Origin: Benincasa hispida
Taxonomy: Eukaryota > Streptophyta > Magnoliopsida > Cucurbitales > Cucurbitaceae
Direction: 5' to 3'
NCBI RefSeq assembly: GCF_009727055.1
Contig: NC_052359.1
Location: 17,690,088-17,754,087, forward strand
Length of the DNA: 64,000 nt
The notes under the pieces were generated by a model that was not told the origin of the DNA, ran no database searches, and worked only from the letters and a program-made list of their open reading frames with translations. The position numbers and the translations under genes are program-made. The stretch's first letter is position 1, and each line of letters opens with the position of its first letter. This document shows, piece after piece, positions 57,797 to 64,000 of this stretch.

Positions 57797-58825
57797 TGTT
57801 GTGTTATATGTCCCAAAACTCACTGTTTGTGAGATTATATATAATCTATTTGCAATAAAGATGTTATTCAACTTTTGTTCAATAAAACTATTTTAGAATA
57901 TGTAAATAGCATCAAATCCAATAAACTACAATTCATGGTTATTACATGCGTACCTGGACTTTATGTGGAGACATAAGAGTGGATCAAGTTCGAGTAGATA
58001 GCCAAAATGGTCTATAATATACGGATAACGCTGGATATCTTATTTAATCCTGAACTAACTATGAACTCTTGTTTTTTTCGGGAATATCCTTAGATTTGCA
58101 TAGGTGAGGGTGGACCCTATAGCACCAGCTCAATAACCCTCTCATTTCAGAAGTAAGACCGGGTAGATAACTTAGAACATAGGTGAAAGATGAAATTCTC
58201 TCCTAACTGCTTTTGGGATGTAAAGAGGTTGTTTAAAATTAATTATTAATTATTAATTATTGAATTAATATTATTATTTTGACATTTTATCTTTTTGAAT
58301 TTTGATTTCAAAATAAAAATTCAATCTTAAATTTAAAATTAAAAAGTTCAATTGAAATGGGAAAATACCCTAAGTGGGATTTTCCCACTTTAAACACTCA
58401 TTTTACCATTCAAATTAAGTGGGATTTGTGTCAAACTCCTATAAAATGAAATTGCATGTCAATGAAGAATAAAACAAAACAAACATCTGCTGAAAAAGTG
58501 ATGCAATTGAAGGTTGGAAGAGAAGATGTTCTCTCTAGACCATCGACACAAAATCTGGAAAAGTTCTCCAAAATCCCTTCACGATTCAACCTCATTTTGG
58601 GTTCCACCATCTAATCTAAGTTCCTAGAGAATAGTAGGGAAGATAAAATTGTGGTCTACAAAGTTCTGGTGTGAAGATTTAAACTGGATTTCAGTAATTG
58701 GGGAGTTCAAGAAAGATATAATTTATGAAATCCTATTTCATTATGCTTGCTAGATTGTTAAAATTGATGGAATTAGAGTGCTTAAGATTGTATTTGCTTC
58801 CGCCTCTTGCATGTTAACTCCAACA
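57797..58825 (+). mobile_element. Solo Copia-like LTR in TPS intron 3
   Basis: 1029 bp with inverted ends TGTTG..CAACA and perfect five-base target duplications TAATC (57792-57796 and 58826-58830). A TATA-like CTATAAAATG lies at about 58438 in the + direction, antisense to TPS, so the LTR could drive antisense transcription. No internal region. Superfamily assigned by end sequence and length only; orientation is from the TATA box. Confidence 0.88.
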
Positions 58826-59056
58826 TAATCATCATACGATCAACATTGATTATTAGATGCAAGTAATAAAAAATTTTAATAATAGATTAATAATACCTTT
58901 TAGTCAAATCATATATGAACTTAGTTGTGATTAATAAATTAGTTTTTGAAATGGAAGCATGTTATAACTGTCTTATCTACGGATAATGCCAATAAAGTCA
59001 GTTAGATTTATCTTGCTTGATACAAAAATGGAAGCATATTATAATAGTAGGAGTAC

Positions 59057-59277
59057 CTGCACATTTCACATAGCTCCTTTTGGTGAAGTTTTTGTAATAT
59101 ATTGAAGTCTAGTCTTGAGAATGTAAGCAAAGTCTCATTGTGGGAAGGATCTTGTTCGTATATTCCCAAATACTATCTTGCCTTGATTCTTGTAACACCT
59201 TTTCTAATAGGCAATTTCAAGGCATTGCTAACTTCAGATGTAAAATGAGGATTATTGGAGTATTCAAGAGCTTCAGG
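59057..59277 (-). pseudogene. TPS exon 3 fragment
   Basis: Only the 3' part (from [12 protein letters not shown]) of an exon that is usually about 376 bases. [13 protein letters not shown] is followed by TAG in place of a Gln-type codon, then [16 protein letters not shown] and [10 protein letters not shown], with donor AG|GTAC. A second, diverged copy of 60-70 bases of it lies at 59278-59337. The part encoding the middle of the N-terminal domain is absent. Confidence 0.87.
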
Positions 59278-59345
59278 TAGTAAATTCAAGGCATTGTTAA
59301 CTTCATATGCAAAATGAGGATTTGTGTAACTTCAGGTACTATGAA

Positions 59346-59395
59346 AAATTTTCCATATTCCCTTCATTTAAATTTTTCCATATTCCCTTCATTTA
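59346..59395. repeat. Tandem 25-bp repeat beside TPS exon 3
   Basis: Two units of AATTTTTCCATATTCCCTTC plus ATTTA, directly beside the truncated exon 3. A third identical unit stands alone at 62240-62264, upstream of the gene. Confidence 0.85.
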
Positions 59396-59649
59396 AATTC
59401 TATATGTCCCCTCATATGTGATGCTTCATATAGGCTCAAAATTCCTCTTTTATCATTACCTAATGATTCTTTAAATTTTCCACTGTTGTCCATGAATTTT
59501 GAGAATATATCTGTTTCAATTTAAACTTCAAAATAATTAATAACTAGTTCTTAAAAAGGTTATAATTATAATTAAATTTTTTGATGTCTAAACTCTTTAT
59601 TCATAACTTTGATTTTTTCTTAAGACTCCCTTTGATAATCGTTTAAGTC

Positions 59650-60227
59650 CCATTTGGTAATCATTTTATTTTTTGTTTTTGTTTTTGAAAATTAAGCCTA
59701 TAGATACTACTTTCATCTCCAAATTTTTTTATTTTTTATCTATCTTTTATAAATGGGTTAAAAAACCAAGCCAAAATTTGAAAAACTAAAAAAGTAGTTT
59801 TACAAATGTGTTTTTGTTTTTTAAAATTTGACTAAGAATTCAACCATTGTACTAGGAAAGATGAAAATCATTGTAAGAAATGAGAAGAAAATAAGTTTAA
59901 TCTTCCAAAACAAAAAATAAAACACAATTGTCTCGTTTGGGAACCATTTATTTATTTATTTTGTATTTTATTTTTTAAAATCAAGATTATTTCCTCCCCA
60001 TTTCTTACAATCAGTTGTGTCTTTCTTAAATACAATGGTTAATTTCTTAGCCAAGTCTAAAAATAAAAACAAAGTTTTTAAAGTTATGTTCGTTATTTTC
60101 AAAATTTGGTTTGGTATTTTAGACTATGGGTAAAAAAGTAGATAACAAAGAAAGAAATTTGGAGATGAAAGTAGTGTCTATAGGCTTAATTTTCAAAACA
60201 AAAAACGAAATGGTTGGTTACCAAAGA
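59650..60227. mobile_element. Long foldback MITE in TPS intron 2
   Basis: About 580 bp, near-palindromic: the left arm starts TTTGGTAATCATTTTATTTT and includes TTAAGCCTATAGATACTAC; the right arm ends with the complement, AGTAGTGTCTATAGGCTTAA..GGTTACCAAAG. Inner segments also mirror (AAATCATTGTAAGAAATG / CATTTCTTACAATCAG). No ORF. Confidence 0.8.
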
Positions 60228-60522
60228 AGGCCAAAATGGATACCAAAGGGGCATTAGTTTTTTCTTTATAGTTTTTCAAAACTATGCACGTTTTCTTACA
60301 ACGTTTTGATCACGTGGTTTATAAGAATACGAAACTGTGCACTTTTTTGTTTAATTTTCGAAATGTGGCTTGATTTTTTAAAACACTCCAATAAAGAAGC
60401 TAACATAAAAAAGAAATCAATAAATGAAAAAGAATATGTATATGTTTATTTTGTAGCTTAAACAAAGCATAGTTTTTAAAAACTAAAAACAAAAAAAAAA
60501 AAATTGTTTGTGTATAACTTAC

Positions 60523-60802
60523 CTCATGAAATCCTATAACCTTGTTGCCTGAGAAGTCGAAATAGAAGAGCAATAGTATGAAGATCTTCATCACCATCTT
60601 TATTCGATAAAGTGGAATAAGACACGTATAAATGTTCTAAGAGTTGGTCAATCTCATTTTCGAAATGATAAGATACACCTAATCGTTGGATTGAATCAAC
60701 CAACATTAGCTTCTCCAATAGGTTTTCCACTGAAACAAGCACCATCATCCGTATTTCTTCTTTCAACTTTCCAACTTGTTCTTTCGTTCCATCATCCACT
60801 TT
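60523..60802 (-). pseudogene. TPS exon 2, ends in a nonsense codon
   Basis: 280 bases after acceptor TTCAG. Encodes [18 protein letters not shown] to [14 protein letters not shown]. The next codon, just before the donor GAG|GTAAGT, is TGA where the family usually has Cys, Gln or another sense codon. The splice donor itself is good. Confidence 0.87.
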
Positions 60803-60933
60803 CTGAAATTAAAAGAATAAAAATTTAAAATTATTGAAAATACAAAAGTATTGGATTAAAGTTATACACACACAATAAAAGACAACTAATTAAAAAAAAT
60901 ATTCAATAAAGGCAATTTTAAATTTAGTTTTAC

Positions 60934-61071
60934 CAATGCATCATCAAAGGTAAATGAAAGGAAATGATCCGTCCAAATGCTCGGATGAAAATTTGCAGTA
61001 GAACGCTTAGCATCAGGAATGTCATTTGCTTTCATAATTGAAGTAGGAAAATTTGAGATTTGAAAAGACAT
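60934..61071 (-). pseudogene. TPS exon 1
   Basis: 138 bases, phase 0. Starts [11 protein letters not shown] at the ATG (61071), includes [15 protein letters not shown] and ends FDDAL with donor GT at 60933-60932. Open throughout. Confidence 0.88.
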
Positions 61072-61182
61072 TATTCCTTTCTCAAAGAGGGGAAATAAAG
61101 AAAAAAATAAGGAGGAGGAGGTATGTTATTCACTTGAGAGTTCGGAACTATTGGTGAGACACCTTGTGATTATAAAGCATGT

Positions 61183-61192
61183 CTATTTATAG
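61183..61192 (-). promoter_or_regulatory. TATA box of the TPS pseudogene
   Basis: CTATAAATAG on the - strand, about 110 bases upstream of the ATG at 61071, a normal plant spacing for a short 5' UTR. Likely core promoter, position inferred. Confidence 0.65.
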
Positions 61193-61390
61193 GCTGCTTT
61201 CCATTATATATTGTTTGTTGGCCTCGGATTCTTATTGCAAAAATCCAAAGCATTGCATAAATTACCACACGTTTTGTTTGTGAGTTATATCTTAATGTTA
61301 TTTTTATTTATAAAGGTTTGACATTTGAAAGAGAAATAATATTAGAAATTCTACCATCTTGGACGTACCAAATAATATTGATGTGCCAAA

Positions 61391-61480
61391 GTGAATATAG
61401 TTCAGTAGTATTGACATACGCTCCGATCTAAGAGGTTTGAGACTCGGTCCCTCACCCCATAATTGTTGTACTAAAAAAAC
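61391..61480 (+). mobile_element. tRNA-derived SINE upstream of TPS
   Basis: A-box-like ATAGTTCAGTAGT, B-box-like TTTGAGACTCGGTCCC, tail CACCCCATAATTGTTGTACT and A tract, shared with the copy at 56715-56818. Confidence 0.7.
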
Positions 61481-64000
61481 AATAATAGTGATGTGGATGT
61501 GGCCAAGGGTATATATGACATTTTTTTATATTTTTCATCAACATTTCTATAAAATTGAGACATCAAAATTTTTGTTGATGTCATTTAAAATTTTAGCTTC
61601 TTTAAAAGAGTGGTGGATCGAAAACTTCATGTTAGGGGCCATAAATTTATATAACGATCAAAAGTTTATCTCATGAATTTCTAGATTTGTGTTAATATAT
61701 ATTCCTTGAACCTAACTTGAAAAAAAAAAAACATCTGATATACATCCTCGAATTCTCAATTTTTGTGTCTAATAAATTTAAATTTAAAAATGTGGATCAG
61801 TAGGTGTACCAGAATATCCCAATTAGATTTGGCAGCCTGATCATATCAACAAGAGGTACAAAGAGTGAAGGGCTAGAGAGATGCTCAATTACATGATAGC
61901 ATCCAAATTTAAAGAGAGTTAAGGGACTATAATCTTTAAATAATTTAGATCTATAGGACCAGCCTCCAGCCAAGCTGCAAATGTACTCCCAAGATGTTCA
62001 GAGAGTTTCGATAGTTTTCTTTGAAAGTTCGATTGGTTCTCTAGTTCCAAATTGTCCATTGTAAACCTTTGTATATTTATTCACCAAAATATATTAGAAC
62101 ATAACCAAAATTTGTTATTTGTCCACGTTATTTAAAAAAAAAAAAAAACTAAATATTTTCATACAATCAATTTCCGTAAAATAATTTATGGGCATGTCAA
62201 CATACATTTTAAATTTTTCTAGGATTAAGGAAGTATGAAAATTTTTCCATATTCCCTTCATTTATTGTGCGACACATTAACATACTTTTTAAAATAGAGT
62301 GATACCTACTAACGTTAATGTGAGATTCACTAGTATTTATGAAGGTAGATTTATATTAAAAAGGTTATTAAAAGCATCTATGATTACAATGAGAGAGATA
62401 CTTTCCTATAGTACTAGATAGGGTTTATGAATATTTTGTACTCACAATGTATGTGGTTACAACTTTTGTTTGGTGTTTTTTTTTTTTTTTTGGTTCTTTG
62501 TTTTTTAGTTCCAATATGGTTCAATTGTGCTCAATGTGGTTGTTACCACATCTTTTGCATTCTGCACGTGGGCTTGAACGCTCCTCTAGCTCACTCCTCT
62601 GGTCTGGATTCATCATTGAAGTCAACCTATGCAAGCATACTAGCACTAGTTTGGTGTCGAGTTGAGTACACTCAGATGCTTAAGTTAGTACAAGAGGTAT
62701 TTAGTTTGATTAACAACAAAAAGAATTACTTACTCATTGAAGTTGTTTTTGTGGGACTATTTATAATACTCATCATCTAACACTAGGAATATTTACAATA
62801 TTGGTGGTGTCAAAATGGTTGTGGCCCTTGAGGTTACAAAGTGCTAGCGATGAGCTTGGTTCAATTATTTCTCCATCAGTGAAACTCTATGAACTCGACT
62901 TGTTGACTCATAACTCAATGATTTGACTTTCTCTTTTAGGATGTATGCCTTCAAAGCCTCAACCCCTACCTTTACTATTTTAAAAAACTGAAAAATGAAA
63001 GGGCTAACTAGATAAATAAAAAAATTTAACTTTTCATTCGATAAATAGCAAAAACTTTTTTAAATGTTAAAAGTAGCAAAACAAATAAATAAAATTAGAA
63101 AATAATGATTGACAATTGTCCAGACTAGCCCCACATGGAATTCTAAATGTCTGAGAGTTTCAAAATCGTTTGAAAACAACAAATACACTCTACCTAGACA
63201 ACTATCACACATTAAACATGCATTCTGAGAAAGTGTCTAATGCACGTGTACAAGAAATAAATTGTTTTTTTCAATACAGACTTGTTCCTAAAAAGTAAAC
63301 CTATTCTAGTAGGAATACAAGCATGAAAGGAATCTAAATCTTTGAAATCAACGATTTCAATGTTGCCCTAAGGAGATTGGGAAGATTGGTCAATGTTTGC
63401 TAATTTATTATTCAAATACAGTGTATTTCTAATGCTCAAGGCAAGAGATGAGACATGGTCAACTACTACACATAAATCAATTTGGGGGAACTCTGATAAA
63501 ACTGACATCAACCACAAAATATCTTTATCTTCAACAATCTTAATAATATTCAAATTGGCAGAACCAATCTGGTACATTGTTAAACAAGATATAGTTAACT
63601 CACCTGAGGGAAAAATTTTACATTCAATATATGCCAAAAAATATTGGAAAGATGAATTTGATGGAATATACACCTCAAAATTTTGAAAATGATGGATGTG
63701 AGAATTCTCATCCCATCGACTATCAAAGAGGAGTCTAATCCATTGTAAAGGTATAACAAAAATACTAGCTTGTTAAAAAAACCACAACAAAACCTAAATC
63801 GCTGAACACTTTGTGTGAGTAATAAAAGTTATGACCATTTTTTTTATGAAGTGATATTTTGTTTATGAAAAGCAATTCAAATATTTGAATAAAATTGAAC
63901 GCGTTTAAAGTAATGAAAAAACATTCAAAGATTTGAATAAAATATATAGATAAAATAAAATTTAATAATATATGGATATTTACAATATAAATGTGGTAGA
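61481..64000. other. AT-rich DNA, no gene recognised
   Basis: Apart from the repeat unit at 62240-62264, nothing recognisable. Small ORFs at 62427-62780 (+, hydrophobic, includes a T tract) and 63368-63673 (-, 101 residues, contains VEDKDILWLMSVLSEFPQID) lack supporting motifs. The second could be an exon of a gene running past the window end, but this is a guess. Confidence 0.4.

Larger units (their letters stand above)
55333..61071 (-). pseudogene. Terpene synthase (TPS-a, sesquiterpene type) pseudogene, seven exons
   Basis: The family converts prenyl diphosphates (usually farnesyl diphosphate) to cyclic terpenes. Exon order and sizes follow the plant TPS-a plan: 61071-60934, 60802-60523, a fragment at 59277-59057, 57636-57474, 57349-57211, 57109-56863, 55626-55333. 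Signs of identity: [12 protein letters not shown] near the N-terminus (RRX8W-like), DDIYD in exon 4 (metal binding), DDLVSYE in exon 6 (second metal-binding motif). No plastid transit peptide, which suggests a cytosolic sesquiterpene enzyme. Lesions: TGA at the end of exon 2, loss of the 5' part of exon 3 plus a TAG within it, a 56-base deletion in exon 4, a one-base insertion in exon 6. Splice sites mostly survive, so decay looks recent. Introns hold a solo LTR, a SINE and two foldback elements. Confidence 0.9.

Noticed and set aside
62427..62780. 117-codon hydrophobic ORF as a small membrane protein gene
   Set aside because: Phe/Leu-rich because of a T tract, no start context or homologue recognised, AT-rich intergenic setting.

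Overview
The window is nuclear DNA of a flowering plant. It has AT-rich intergenic sequence, long LTR retrotransposons primed by tRNA-iMet-like and tRNA-Asp sites, short SINE and foldback elements, and one seven-exon terpene synthase locus with plant splice sites. The style of the repeats would fit a eudicot, perhaps a cucurbit, but that is a weak inference. I see no intact protein-coding gene.

Layout. (1) 1-8026: a degenerate Ty3/gypsy chromovirus on the + strand (P1): LTR end, gag, pol with integrase and chromodomain, then a second LTR that does not look like the first. (2) 8027-14312: a second chromovirus on the - strand (M1), with a 3' LTR that is an inverted copy of the LTR at 1-1897, and pol; its gag front and 5' LTR are gone. 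(3) 14314-23668: an Athila-like element on the + strand (A1): tRNA-Asp primer site, gag, pol, then a separate downstream ORF with its own TATA-like box. (4) 23669-29304: a chromovirus-type element reduced to two long LTRs around 568 bp of non-coding DNA (B), with a triplicated primer-binding site. (5) 29305-34882: an Athila-like element on the - strand (A2), cut inside RT; its LTR carries a complete copy of a tRNA-Asp. (6) 34883-52520: an Athila-like element on the + strand (A3) with both LTRs, broken by two solo LTRs that each kept a target-site duplication, and preceded by the 3' tail of a further copy. (7) 52521-55332: LTR-like fragments. (8) 55333-61192: a sesquiterpene-synthase-type (TPS-a-like) pseudogene on the - strand. 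Its introns hold a solo LTR, two foldback elements and a SINE. (9) 61193-64000: AT-rich DNA with one more SINE and no recognisable gene.

Nothing here works as a pathway: the window is a nest of retrotransposons of different ages next to a dead terpene synthase. The most informative signals are a fossil of full-length tRNA-primer copying in the A2 LTR, a sequencing-library adapter left in the assembly at 23946-23983, three single-N joins flanked by duplicated sequence, and the four independent lesions that kill the terpene synthase while its splice sites and metal-binding motifs remain.
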